Shown here: positions 1 through 11,970 of the stretch, one piece after another
Position numbering within the stretch: the first letter of the stretch is position 1
Layout: the number at the start of each line of letters is the position of its first letter
NCBI GenBank assembly: GCA_028751875.1
Contig: CM054154.1
Coordinates: forward strand, 52,183,476 to 52,247,475
Source of the DNA: Rapana venosa
Taxonomy: Eukaryota > Mollusca > Gastropoda > Neogastropoda > Muricidae
Length of the DNA: 64,000 bases
Direction: 5' to 3'
Translations under genes and position numbers: made by a program
Notes under the pieces: model-generated
Database searches by the model: none
Seen by the model: only the letters and a program-made list of their open reading frames with translations
What the model was told of the DNA's origin: nothing

Positions 1-1318
1 TTTTCTTTCTAAGGACCAGTCGAGCTGCAGAGTTTTGTATGCGTTGAAGGGAGTGGATGGATGATGCCTGCAAACCAGCCAAGAGAGAATTACAGTAGTC
101 CAGTCGAGAAAGAATGAGAGAAGTGACAAGTTTGGATGTTGCTTCAGTAGACAGATACTTGCGAATTGCACTTATGCGCCGTAATTGATAGTAGCAAGAC
201 TGGCAGGTCTGGGTAATGAATTTTTTCATAGAGAGTGTGTTGTCAAGAACCACACCTAGATATTTCACAGAGCTGGACAGAGGAACCGACGTATTGCTGA
301 ATTCCACTGAAGTTGTTGTGATGGAGGAAAGTTTATGTTTGGTCCCCATGAGCATGGCTTCCGTTTTATCAGCATTTAGCTGTAACTTATTTTGAGTCAT
401 CCAGTTTTTAATGTCTAGAAGGCAGTGAGCCATATTTGTCAGGAGGGAAGGCAGATTTTCAAGGGTATTGCTACATTGAAGCTGAGTGTCATCGGCATAG
501 AAATGATGATCAATATGATGGTGGTGTATTATGTGTGAGAGTGGAGCAGTGCAGAAAGTGAAGAGAACAGGACCCAGAACTAATCCCTGTGGGACTCCAC
601 ATTCCAGTTTGACAGGTTTTGATTGAATTTTGCTGACAATAACTTTCTGGTATCAGTTTGTGAGGTATGAACTAAACCAGGTGAGGGCAGTGCCATTAAT
701 ACCAAACATATTCTGGAGGCGAGAAAGAAGAATTGAGTGATCTATAGGGTCAAAAGCAGCAGATAGGTCGAGAAGAGTGAGGAGGGAGATTTTCCCTGCA
801 TCAGCAGCGAGTAGAAGTGTATCTAAAGTGTGGACTAGGATGGTTTCGGTGCTGTGGTTGGCGCGATAGGCAGATTGAAAAGTGGGAAGGAGATTATTGG
901 AATGAAGGTGGTTTGTTGGTTGTTTTAGAACAACTTTTTCAAGTACTTTGGAGATGAAAGGTAAGGGTTTGAGGGCAGGTCGGGAATTCTTTAAAATGTT
1001 GGGATTTAAGGTTTATGTTTTTTAGTAGAGGGGTGGGGGCTATTGCGGTTTTTTTGAGCTGATGGAAAATTTCCCGACAGAAGAGATGAGTTTACTATTT
1101 CGGTGACAGAGGGTACAAGTTGTGGAAGGCATTGTGAGAAGACAGGAGCAGGTATGGGATCAAGATCGCATGATTCCATCGTCATTTCTTTCAGAATTGT
1201 TGTGATTTCGCTTTCGCTTGTGGGATGAAAGAAAAAGAGAGGAGTGCCAGTGAATTGGGGATCAGGAGGAACAGGCTGCAAATGAGTCTGATCCAGTCTG
1301 GAGCGAATGTTGCAGATG
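1..1318 (-). mobile_element. LINE-alpha (CR1/L2-like) fragment, RT region
   Basis: Reading the minus strand gives a decayed reverse transcriptase region. The FYADD catalytic box lies near 486-505, followed by the segment about a target strand with LNADKTEAMLVGTK-like residues. The whole stretch is collinear with the better copy at about 48560-49840 and, in reverse, with the plus-strand copy at 34600-36300. It is cut by the window start on its 3' side and stops at the 33-bp minisatellite on its 5' side, so the endonuclease part is missing. Frameshifts and stops are frequent. The CR1/L2 grouping rests on the C-terminal region seen in the other copies (HWL..., CLHKTAP..., PSRSLRS). The clade is a family-level inference. 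Confidence 0.75.
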
Positions 1319-2290
1319 ATGGAGAATGAATCTATGAACGCAGAGAAGATGAAGAAGATTGAATCTATGAACGCAGAGAAGATGAAGAAGAATGTATCTA
1401 TGAACTCAGAGAAGATGAAGAAGACTCTATGAACACGGAGAAGATGAAGAAGAATGAATCTATGAACACAGAGCAGATGAAGAAGAATGAATCTATGATT
1501 GCAGAGAAGATGAAGAAGAACGAATCTATGAACACACAGATGAATCTATGAACATGGAGAAGATGAAGAAGAATGAATCTATGAACGCAGAGAAGATGAA
1601 GGAGAATGAATCTATGAACACAGAGAAGATGAAGGAGAATGAATCTATGAACGCAGAGATGAATCTATGAACATGGAGAAGATGAAGAAGAATGTATCTA
1701 TGAACGCTGAGAAGATGAAGAAGATTGAATCTATGAACGCAGAGCAGATGAAGAAGATTGAATCTATGAATGCAGAGCAGATGAAGAAGAATGTATCTAT
1801 GAACACAGAGAAGATGAAAGAGATTGTATCTATGAATGCAGAGAAGATGAAGGATATTGTATCTATGAACGCAGAGAAAATGAAAAAAAGAATGAAATAA
1901 AGAAAGAGAGAAGTTTAAGGGGAAGAAAACTATGAACCAGAGAAGTGGGAAAGGGGATTTTTTATGAATGAGGGGAAGGTGAAAAGGGTATTTTATCTTG
2001 AACGCAGAGAAGGAAAGAAGAAGAATGGGAAACTTTGAATGCAGAGAAAAATGAAGGGGAATGAATTTGAACGCAGAGAGATGAAAGAGATTGTATCTAT
2101 GAATGAGGAAAAATGAAGGATATTGTTTTTAAAGAACGCAGGAAGATGGGGAAAAAAGAAATCTTTTGAAGAGAGAAGGAAAGGAGAATTTAAACTATGA
2201 AAGCAGGGGATGAATCTATGACATGGAGAAGGTGAAGAAAAAATGTATCTATGAACGCAGAGAAGAAGAAGGAAAATTGTATCTTTGATT
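1319..2290 (+). repeat. 33-bp minisatellite
   Basis: A tandem array of a 33-bp unit (11 codons) reads roughly E-S-M-N-A-E-K-M-K-K-I/N when translated. Individual units differ at one to three bases, and two spots (about 1535 and 1655) show a shortened unit. From about 1900 the array continues but becomes degraded by inserted bases. The open frame at 1667-1900 is a by-product of the unit length being a multiple of three. I do not regard it as a gene, although a Met/Lys/Glu-rich repeat protein cannot be excluded. Confidence 0.85.
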
Positions 2291-2434
2291 TATAAAGGGT
2301 ATTGACAGCAACAAAAGTTCCTTTTAGGGGAAAATTTTTAAGGGAAATTAACATTAGAAAACTAACTCTCCAAATCCTGGTTTAGGGTTTAAACCCCTTT
2401 GGGCCCATGTTTAATTGCCCCACGAAATATTTGG

Positions 2435-2505
2435 CCAATTAATAACCATTCCGTCTTTCAGAAGAGTAGGCCATTTTGTGTGTAGGAGCGGGAACTTTTT
2501 CTTTT
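2435..2505 (+). repeat. Possible SINE-B tail fragment in noisy block
   Basis: The words around agagtaggccat and gggaac match the tail region of the SINE at 46348-46680 (gtaagagtaggccattgtg...gtgggaaca). The match is short and lies in noisy sequence. Confidence 0.3.
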
Positions 2506-5500
2506 GTTTAACAATGCACAAGGTGTCCTGTTTAAAACACCCTCCCAAAGTCCCAAAAAGCAGCTACCCAAATGGGGGGGTAAAAAAAAAAAAGGTTTTC
2601 AAAGGTGGCCCAAAAAATAAAAATATTTTTAAAAGGCCCCAAAATAGTATTTTTTTCAGCAAAAAAATTCACAAATGGTTTTGGGTTTTGCAGACTTTGC
2701 TTTTAGGGAAAAAGATTTTTTTCAAAAAAATTGCCCTCTTCAAAATTTTTATTTGGGAGTGAGTGAAATCAAATGAAAGATTTATTCACAAAAAAAACCA
2801 TTGGGGCCCCCCAAAGAAGGGGCCAAAAAACAACCCAAAAAAAAAACATGTTATGTATAAAAAAAAGGGCAGCTACAAAAATATGCCCTTTGGATAAACC
2901 CTTTTCTCTCTTTTTTTGAAAATTTAAAAATATAAAGTGAGGCTTCACCCAAACCCCAGGTTTTCCCGGGGGGTAAAACAGGGTCTAAATTAAAATTGGT
3001 GTCTATTTTATTTAAACAAAAGTTAAATAAAATTTTTGGGTGTTTACATATTTAAAAGGATGTAGTTGTCTAAATCCCCTAATTTTGGGACGCACAAAAA
3101 AAAATGTACTTTATCCCCAGGTGTTTTCTTAATAATGGGCATTTGAAAATGAGGTATTTTATCATGTTTCTTTTATCTGAAAAAAAAAAAAAGGGAAAAT
3201 TTATATTGTTCCCCCGTCCCAAAATTTGACATAATTTATTAAATGTTAAATTATATCAAGTTTTAGATAAGGTTTTTACGTTTATGCGAACTTATAAAAA
3301 TTTGGGCATTTTAAAAAATTTCCCCTGTTTTTTATGTCATCCCTTGCTGATCGGCCCGAATCAATCTTTGCCCGAAAAAAACGTTATAAAATCTCTAAAT
3401 TTTTATGCCTGATTGAGCCAAAAAAAATCCAAAGGTTCAAAAACAGGTAATTTTTTGTGTTTCCCCAAAAATTTTTTCCCTTTTTTCTTTTAGATCATAA
3501 AGCCTCTTTTAAAGGGTTTTTAAAAAGGTTGGGTGTCTAATTTTAAGCAGAAACTTAAACCCAAAATCCAAAACATTTCAGCCCCGCATTAACAGAGAGA
3601 GGGGAAATTAAAAGTTTCCCAAAAAAAAGACATTAGGTGTATGTTACCTAAGCCCCAAAATGCTTTAAAAACAAAAAGGTGCACTGATTACAATGTGTTA
3701 CAGCCGCATCCAAGCCCCCAAAATTTTTTACCATATAAACAGTGGGGTTGTATTTTTTGCTAAAAAAAACTTAAATTGGGAAAAAATCTATTCGTAGTTT
3801 TTTTTAACACAAATAAAAGCTTTGGTTTTCTTCGACTTTCCGATTTTAAAATGCAGTTGTTTAAAACTAAGCTTGTAGAAAAAATTCCTAAAAATTTATT
3901 AAAAAATTTACAGGTGATATTTCCATTTTTACAAACCTTTTTTGGGGAGCAGTAAAAATCACCTTTTTGAATACAACATTTTACTCTTCCCCAGATTAAC
4001 CCCTTTAAAATAAGTGGTTTTTTGCCCCACTGTTTTTTGCTGTTTTTAATGTTTTGTTTAAACCCACAAAATGTTTGTTGCAGGATAAAAAATACAGCAA
4101 AAGAAGAATAAAAAATTTTGAGAAAATTTTGGGGGGAAAAAGGCCCATGTTTACCTTTTGATTGGGTTTTTGGGTAATCATTGATAAAAAAAGAAAACAA
4201 TAAGGGGTACTCATCCCCCGTTTAAAACCGTGGGGACAGTTTTTATTTCCGTCATTTAGTTCCCCATCTTTTTCTGCTTCTGGGCATTTGATCCTTGGGT
4301 CTCAAACCCTAATGTTTACCCCTTTACACCAAATTTTTAGGAAATTTGGCCACAAAAGTTCCCGGGTTACAGAATCAAAGGGTTTTTCAAAGTCAATAAA
4401 TGCATAGAGCTTCCGGTTATGAGCAAACTGTTTTGTTTCCAAAAGCAAGAAGGGAAACTATGACTAAAAGTGGGGTATCCTTTTTAAAACCCGTTGGTGT
4501 TTACCTTTTTAAAAATTTTCATAAACCCCTTTTGTAACCTTTTTTGTTAAAAAATAATACTTAATTTTCTTATATTTTGTTTTAGTAAGAGAAATTCCCC
4601 GGGGTTTTTGCGTTAAAAAAATCACTTTTTTTGCAAAGTTTGTTTATAGATCAAACCCGTATCTGGGAAAAAGACCCCCATCAAAACGTTTTTTGAATAG
4701 TTTTGAAGGAAAAAAACAATATTTTTTACCCCCAAATTTTTGCAATTCCCCAAAGATTTGATGGACCCGGGCTTTTTCACTCTTTTTGTTTTTACTTTCC
4801 CCCAAATTTTTATCTTTTTGATGTGGGGGGCGATCCCAAAATTTTCCTCAGTTCCATACTGTCAAAAATCAGTTTCTGGAGTTGGCTAATGAGTCTTTCT
4901 CCAAAAGGGGTTTTTAAATGTTGAAAACCCTTTTTAAAAGATAAAATTTCTTTTTGGTGGCTTTTTTCTAAAAGATGCCCTTTTAACACTTTTTCCCGAA
5001 TGGTTTGAGAAAAAGGGTAGAATTTAATCATATTGCAAGTTTAAAGGGCTTTTTATATGTTTTTTTTTAAATTTAAAATGCATTTATATTCCCTTTTTTG
5101 TGACCCCAGTACAGTTTTTTCCTTGTTTTTTTAAAGTTTTTCCGGAAAATCTTCAGGAGTTTTCTAATTAAAATTTCATACTTTTTTTTTTACATTAAAC
5201 AAACAAGTTTCATTTGATGGACCCTTTTTTGTTTTTACCTGGGTTTTTTACCCAAAACATGGCTTTTTTGGGAAACCCTTTTAAAAAAAAAATTTAAGGT
5301 TTTATTAAAAGTTTATCAATATTTAAGGGGGATTCAAAAAAATTTCACCCCGATGTTAAATCGTGGGGGGTTTTTTTTATTAAATTTGGGGTTTGTTTCA
5401 TATACAAAAATTTTCCCTAAAAAAATGGTCCCCCGTTTCCCCACTGTTTAAAATGTGGAATTTTTTATAATTAAACAGGAAGATGTCGGAATAGAATAAG

Positions 5501-6825
5501 CAAAAACCCAAAAAACATGAGTAAAAATCCCGAGAGAAAAATATTGACACTAAAAAAATTTAAAATTAAAAATACCCTCCTCCCTTAGAGGGGTATGTAT
5601 GGTTTGTTGGTCACCCTTACATACAACCCTTTAGGAAAAATTTTTAAAATAAGGGGAGTGCAATATTCAATGTAATTTCCCCAAAATTTTTGTAAAACAA
5701 TCTTTAGAATTTTTGATTGCCCGCTGGAGACCTATTTTACTTTTGGGCCCTTGAACTAAAGTATTTTTTTACATTCTGAAAGAAAAGTTTGAGGTCCCGC
5801 TGTTTTAAATCTTCCCCCTAGTTTATATCTATTTTATCCCGTGTACCACAAAAATTTTCTAAACATTTTTCCAAAAATGCCAAATTCCCTTATATTGGGC
5901 AAACATGTTGTAAAAAAAGGGGAACCCTTAGGTGGGAATACCCCACAGACAAGAAACATTTTTTTGGTGTAAAAACAGGATTTGTTACCGATAAAAAATG
6001 AAATATTTGGATTGGAAATCTAAAAAATTTACAAAGGCAGTTAAATCATGCCTTTTTAAAAAAAACTAAAACCCCTAGATGCTCCCCAACTTTAATTCTG
6101 ATTTTAAGGTAATACCCGGGAAAAAAATCTGGCTAGGGAAAATTTTCCCGGAAGTTTTGTAGGGGAAAAATTTAAATCAAAGCTAAACAAAAAGGGTTTC
6201 AAAATTCTATCAGACAGTTTTGGGCAATCCATTTAGTTTCCCGACAAAAAAGAAAAAATTTTGTTTTAATTTTTATTGCCCCAATTCATTTGACCACACC
6301 ATCTAGATGACATTTCACCCCTTAATTTTAAAAGCAAAACACGGCTTTATGGTTTTTAACAGCAGTTAAAGAAGGCTTTTTTTTTGAAAAACTGCCCCAC
6401 AAAATCATGGTCAGCTTTGGGGTTGACCTAGGGCCCAAAATAACCCGTTTTTTCTTGCCCTTTTGTGGTGAAGTGTCACGTCCTTATATTTCTCCCTTCC
6501 CCAAACCTTTTACATGAGTGTCTAAAGAGGCTGAGGGGACCCGTGTTGTTTAAATTTTCCCACCTGGGAATTTAGACTATGGGAGGATGATTGTATGGGG
6601 GTGGGCCAACAAACTTTTTTCCCCTTTTTTGAAGATCATTTAAAGGGGATCCTTTCCATTAAAGATCAAAAGATCAAAGACCATTTACATTTTTTCCCCC
6701 TGCCTAGCATCTTCAAGTATGGGGTAGATTGTGCAAAAATCTTAACGGTTTTGGAAAAATTTTTTTTCGTCTACAAAAAACCCCTTTAACCTTTAGGCGA
6801 GTTTTGCCTTCAAAATCAAGCTTGG

Positions 6826-7100
6826 AGGACCCGTGGTGAGTGGTTTAGGCGGTCAACTCGTGAAAAGAGGGGCGGGGGGGGTCCCCCCTCGGTCGGTGTT
6901 GTGTCCTTGGGAAAGGGCACTTTACCCCTTTTTTTCCCCACTCCCCCCGGTGTACAAGTGGGTTTGAGGCCCGTGGGGAAGTATTGGCCCAGGGTGGCGT
7001 CCGTACCCGGGGTGGTGAAAAAACCCTCAGTTCGCTTAAAAGTACGAAAACCCGGGGTAAGCTCGGGGTTTTGGGTTCTTTGGTTTGAAGAAAATCCTTT
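6826..7100 (+). mobile_element. SINE-A, tRNA-derived (noisy copy)
   Basis: The stretch starts gaggacccgtggtgagtggt and is the homopolymer-damaged counterpart of the clean SINE at 35671-35972 on the opposite strand. Shared words run in order: gtttaggcgg, gtcggtgttgtgtccttggg, gtacaagtggg, ccctcagttcgcttaa. It interrupts LINE-beta copy 1 between the words cttcaaaatcaa and tcttgataaaaa. These are contiguous in LINE-beta copy 2 near 58130-58160, which supports an insertion. Confidence 0.65.
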
Positions 7101-7229
7101 AAACTTATCTTGATAAAAAAAACAAAAATTTGGTTTAAAGGGGGGGGGGAGTTGGGGGTTTTGATTTTTTCCCGTGCACACCATGAAACTTGACATCTGC
7201 TACATCCATTTTTTCCCAAAGAAGATTTT

Positions 7230-7740
7230 TCACATCCATTTCACAATCAGCTCCAGTCTCATTACTTTTCTTTTCCATGCCATGAATAATGATGTTGTTC
7301 CAACTGACCAGCCTTCTTGGTCATCTGCTCTCTTTTCTAGTTTTTCCACTCTGTCCATTAGATCTGTATTTGATTGCTTCAACTCTAAATTTTCGGTCCT
7401 AAGATTGTTCATGTCTTGTCTAATATCGCACATTTCCTCTTTTAAGGCATCAACACTGTTTGTCAACATTTGTATCTCGTTCTTCTTACTCTCCGTTGTT
7501 GACTTTAATAAGTTCTCCACTTTCTCCAACTTGGCCGTCATCGTGGTAAATGTCTCATCAGGAGCCACTGTAGGAGAAGACTCCTGTCTACAGTGTATGG
7601 TTGTAGGTGTGCTGGCAGTCACATCTGCACTTACTTTAGTTTTCCGCACACTTTTTCCTGTGATGGTGCTACGACCACCAGCACCGCTCATCAGGCTGGT
7701 TTGCCTCAGCTTGCGTCCTTGGCCAGCAGATTTAGGGGAG
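7230..7740 (-). CDS. LINE-beta copy 1 ORF1 (coiled-coil protein)
   Basis: The minus-strand frame from the Met codon at 7691 gives a protein of about 153 residues. It has a basic, Ser/Thr-rich N-terminus followed by a long heptad-like coiled coil (KLEKVENLL, ALKEEMCDIRQDMNNLRTEN, DRVEKLEKRADD). The order matches copy 2 at 58225-58725, where the coiled coil continues into RSQRNNIIVHGLE, a segment typical of LINE ORF1 proteins that bind RNA and trimerise. Here that RRM-like start is frameshifted (EGWSVGTT). The frame is open upstream to the TGA at about 7750 that follows the 2A-like motif. By analogy with LINE ORF1 proteins its role is nucleic-acid chaperone in the RNP. Confidence 0.65.
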
Positions 7741-7745
7741 GGGGG

Positions 7746-7946
7746 TCAAGGGTTGGTCTCCACATCACCACACCGCAGCAAAAGTCCCCCCCAGAAGAGA
7801 TAGGTGAGGGTCAGTCCTAACAGTACACCGTCTCGCCCGCTCTTTAGCGTCAGGATGGGCGTCCGCATGGCCGATTTGAATTCTGCCCGTTTCGACATGA
7901 AACAGGCGAATACTGCCGCAAATGTCCCACAGACAGCCCTGTACAA
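7746..7946 (-). CDS. LINE-beta 5' leader peptide ending in a 2A-like motif and TGA
   Basis: A 66-residue minus-strand frame begins MYRAVCGTFAAVFA, continues through a hydrophobic stretch (LLGLTLTYLFWGGLLL) and ends RCGDVETNP. The next codons are TGA then CCC (Pro), and the same frame then runs into ORF1. The ending fits the 2A ribosome-skipping consensus DxExNPGP except that the Gly codon is a stop. 2A-like sequences at the N-terminus of LINE ORF1 are established for several invertebrate APE-type LINEs. The hydrophobic stretch just upstream could act as a signal-like segment. Whether this copy is translated is unknown. Confidence 0.6.
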   Translation of the reverse strand: MYRAVCGTFAAVFACFMSKRAEFKSAMRTPILTLKSGRDGVLLGLTLTYLFWGGLLLRCGDVETNP

Positions 7947-8097
7947 CTGCAGCGATATTCCCTTCCTCCTTATCTAACTGTATGCAAACAATGAAAAACT
8001 AAGGCCACTTAAAACTGGTTACTAATTCATAAAAATACTAGAGCAATTTCTGTAGGTACAGTCTTCACCTTCACATTACGTGATCGGCCCCCCGAGT

Positions 8098-8570
<473 letters not shown>

Positions 8571-8641
8571 AAGAGAGAAAGAAAGAAAGAAAGAAAGAAA
8601 GAGAGAAAGAAAGAGAGAGAGAGAGGAGAGAGAGAGAGAAT
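8571..8641 (+). repeat. (GAAA)n/(GA)n microsatellite
   Basis: GAAA units grade into GA, then into GAAT and GAAC units at 8640-8665. Confidence 0.9.
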
Positions 8642-8665
8642 GAATGAATGAACGAACGAACGAAT

Positions 8666-9069
<404 letters not shown>

Positions 9070-9111
9070 CATGCACAGTCTGAAAAACAGAAGTGTAAGA
9101 AAGTTCTGGTA

Positions 9112-10117
9112 CAAAACTCTGAAGTCAATCAACACAGCATGGGCACACGAGAAGCAATCTTACCTTATCATGGGAGATGAATAAAGCACACTTTGACATA
9201 GAGGTGTCTAATGTAAACAAGAATGACAACCAGAATATAATGGTTTCTGATGTCCGATCCCACTTCCATCATAAATATTTTGACCTTTTACAAATTTATA
9301 CAGTCGGATCACGTCTAGATAATCAAGAAATAGGTTCTGCTTTTGTTATACCATCGTTAAAAATTGAAAAATCATATGTTGGTAACCATCGCTCAATATT
9401 TACAGCAGAACTTGTAGCAATACTAATGGGTCTTACTTATATTCTTGATTTGCCGTTGTGTATATTTCAAATTCTTCTTTGCGTTGATTCTAAATCGGTA
9501 TTGTATGCTTTAAAATCCCCATGTTACAAGAAAACTTCGAAAATCATATTAGAGATTAAGCATGTCATACATCTCTTAACCTTAAAGGGAATAAGTGTGA
9601 ATTTTTGTTGGGTGCCTTCACACACTGGGTTCTTTTCAAATGAGTGGGCGGATAGAGCTGCCAAAAAGGGTGCAAAACATGGACGGGATGCAATAGAATT
9701 GCATGTGCCTTTATCCTTACAAGAAGGGTATAGCAAACTAGAACAAAAATCATGGAGAAAGGTCACTGAAAGTAATCAGCAAAATGAGAGACTTTTAACT
9801 AGAACTGCAATCAATACCGATAATTTAACAGTGGTGAACCATTCAGAAGTTAGTAAAAGTGTTTTTACGTCAAGGAGAATACTTTATTCTATAGAATGAA
9901 ACTAAATGCATTGATAACCAAATTCAGCAAAAATGGTAAATGCCTGTGTGGTGAGATTATCACTGATACTCACATACTTTTTGACTGCCAGAGTGTAAAA
10001 CCTTTCATGCCCCCTTTTTCTGAAAACTCCCTCACCAGCATATTCAGTAATCTAAAACTGGCATTTGAAATTGTGAAAGGCCTTTGTCACAGTCCCATAG
10101 GACATTTGTTATAGTTA
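9112..10117 (+). pseudogene. LINE-eta RNase H domain and C-terminal zinc-knuckle end
   Basis: The frame 9177-9899 encodes a type I RNase H domain of the kind found in I/Nimb-group LINEs: YTVGSR (first acidic site), SIFTAELVAILMGL, CVDSKSVLYAL, FCWVPSHTGF and NEWADRAAKKGAKHG. After a stop, the frame 9896-10114 continues with LNALITKFSK and a CxC...H...C tail (CLCGEIITDTHILFDC). The motif normally reading Y/F-T-D-G-S has Val in place of the catalytic Asp, so the enzyme is probably dead. RT and endonuclease are missing. RNase H would have removed RNA from the cDNA hybrid during retrotransposition. Confidence 0.75.
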
Positions 10118-10119
10118 CT

Positions 10120-10440
10120 TTAACGTTAATGTCTTGTTTTTGTTTGTTTGTTGTTGGTTTTTTTGGTTTGGTTGTGGGTTTTTTAAATTCCTGTTGCATT
10201 GCCAAGTTTCTTTTCAAGATTTTTTTTTTTAAACAACACATCCACCTCTCCCGTTGTTTTTTTTTTTTTTTGGGGGGGGGGGGGGGTTGTTGTTGTTTTT
10301 TGGGGGGAAGGGAAGTCTAATATCACTAAAAGTGAACAGACATAAAATTGAAGTCAACAACAATGCAGGCACACACACACATGCACACACACACCGTCAC
10401 TTTATACATGCTGACTGAAACATATATTTAGGATCAGATT
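10120..10440. repeat. T/G-rich low complexity and CA repeat
   Basis: Contains TTTG-rich sequence, poly-T (about 10254-10270), poly-G (about 10271-10286) and a short CA repeat (10372-10395). No gene. Confidence 0.7.
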
Positions 10441-10975
10441 GAAATATGCACTACCAAATTACATGATGCAACAGATTTCCTCTATTTTCCTTTTCTTCAA
10501 CTGACACCCATTGCATATACTATCAATTTCCCAATGTCTCCAATTTTCTTTTCCTGACACTGAATGCTTGTGCTATAAATTTTGCTACTGATCGAATCGT
10601 GTTTTCATCGTTATGTGAAAGAATAATTGCAACTTTGGTTTCATCAGGAACACCAGAGAACGATTTCAGCAGGGTTCAGTTTTCTCGTATATCGTTATAG
10701 GCAGTGCAATGAAACAAAAAATGAATTTCATCTTCTACACTTCTTTCACAAGACGGACAATTTACATTGGCATAATCGTTTAAGAACCACTGTTTACAGT
10801 TATTTAAACCACATACTCTAAGCCGAAATGTTGCCAGGCAATCTCTATGCCATTTCTTTGTTACACACGACAAATATTTCTCTGCTTGAAAAATGCTTTT
10901 AAATGAGTGGAACCATCTACATTCATTTTTATCCTGCATATCCGAATGCCAGTTTTGTTTGAAACAAGTGTTATA
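10440..10975 (-). pseudogene. LINE-delta-type 3' terminal fragment
   Basis: The minus strand 10939-10676 encodes the C-terminal end of a LINE ORF2: ATFRLRVCGLN, then CPSC..SVEDEIHFLFHCTAYNDIREN. This CxxC...HxxxxC tail and its spacing match the ends of LINE-delta at 59781-60080 (CPFC...ECHFIFDCSLYSDLRE) and 15042-15317. Only the last part is preserved, and the sequence has diverged from the other copies. Confidence 0.6.
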
Positions 10976-11970
10976 GTGTGCACTTTGCCACTATAACGTT
11001 TGAACTACAACCCCCCTTTCCTTACCCTCTTCCCCCTCTCTTAGAAATAATTGTTCAACCTGGTTAGACTTCATGATTTGCTGAGGTTAGCAGTTCTGAA
11101 AGAGTAAAGGTTTCTTTGTCAATCTATGTTACAGTGTGCTGTTTGGACAAACTTCTCTGTTTGTATACCCATGGTTTGGAATTTCTATTAATCCACGTGA
11201 GGATTTCTCTAAAGAAACAAATTGAAATCTGTGTAGTGTCACTCCTTCTCTCAGCTTAGGTGTCCAGCATGTCTCTGTGGGCTGGAAGACTGACAACTCA
11301 GTGTGATGGTGTAGCTGTGTTCTCACATGTAGGCCTATAGTTGCAGGGCTGGTGGCTCAGCCTTTGTCTTTAACAGTCCCTTTGTGAGCTACAGTGGAGT
11401 CCTCTCTATTCACGGCCCGAGGCATTGTTGTAGAGTGTCCAGTGGAACAGTCATGTGATAAACACCTTAGAGCTCACCACAGCTGGTCTCATTAAACAGA
11501 CTTGTGGAGCTTGATTGTTGAATAGCATCCCCCTTCCCCTCTCTATTACCCCCCCCCCTTCCTCTACTGAATCAGCAGATTTTGTCTTGTAGTCATAACA
11601 TTGGTTGATTTAAGTTGTGAATAAATTTGTTTGTCAGCTGATTTGGATGTGTGGTCAGAATTTGCTAGTCTCAGTTTCCAAATGCATTCATTGGTCAGTT
11701 GGAATTAGTAGTCCTGCAACTGAACATAACAGGGTGTACATGACATTTTAAAGTCTTTCTCTTGCTGGCTGTCTGAGGCAACTTTCTTCTTGAGTTAGGC
11801 TGTTGTGTGGTAAAACCTGACAGAATGACTTAGAAGGAAAACTGCAGGTTTTTTTCCTCCTGCTTGAGCTGTAAGTGAATATTTCTCTTTTTGATAGCAG
11901 TTGTCCCTTAAAGAGATTTATTAATGTAAGAGATGATTTAATAAGTGAATTTCGTTTGTGTGTACTGGCT
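10976..11970. other. Unassigned non-coding stretch
   Basis: Ordinary-complexity sequence with no protein similarity I can recognise and no long open frame. It could be intron or intergenic DNA. Confidence 0.5.

Larger units (their letters stand above)
1900..7175. other. Noisy, homopolymer-stretched sequence block
   Basis: The sequence is filled with runs of 4-9 identical bases and frequent single-base indels. Where it can be compared with clean homologues (LINE-beta at 52457-58200, the SINE at 35671-35972 and the upstream minisatellite) the order of words is preserved, but homopolymers are lengthened and short words are lost. The noise crosses three unrelated repeats and ends abruptly near 7175, after which the same LINE copy is clean. 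This looks like unpolished consensus rather than biology. Small open frames here should not be read as genes. Confidence 0.8.
2775..8096 (-). mobile_element. LINE-beta copy 1 (near full length, mostly noisy)
   Basis: This is a minus-strand APE-type LINE. Anchors to the clean copy include the 3' end (2778 matches 52460, word aaagatttattcac), 3585 matches 52779 (gcattaacagagagagg), 4385-4440 matches 53758-53810 (RT region), 5475-5690 matches 56100-56300 (endonuclease region) and 6225-6330 matches 56868-56960. The ORF1 and 5' leader part (7180-8096) is clean. A tRNA-derived SINE interrupts it at about 6826-7100. Relative to copy 2 it lacks the insertions at 54604-55874 and 57328-58065, so it represents the uninterrupted layout. 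It is not functional as given. Confidence 0.7.

Noticed and set aside
3760..4200. 146-codon open frame in the noisy block
   Set aside because: It lies in homopolymer-damaged LINE-beta sequence. The reading frame is produced by errors and does not match the LINE frame.
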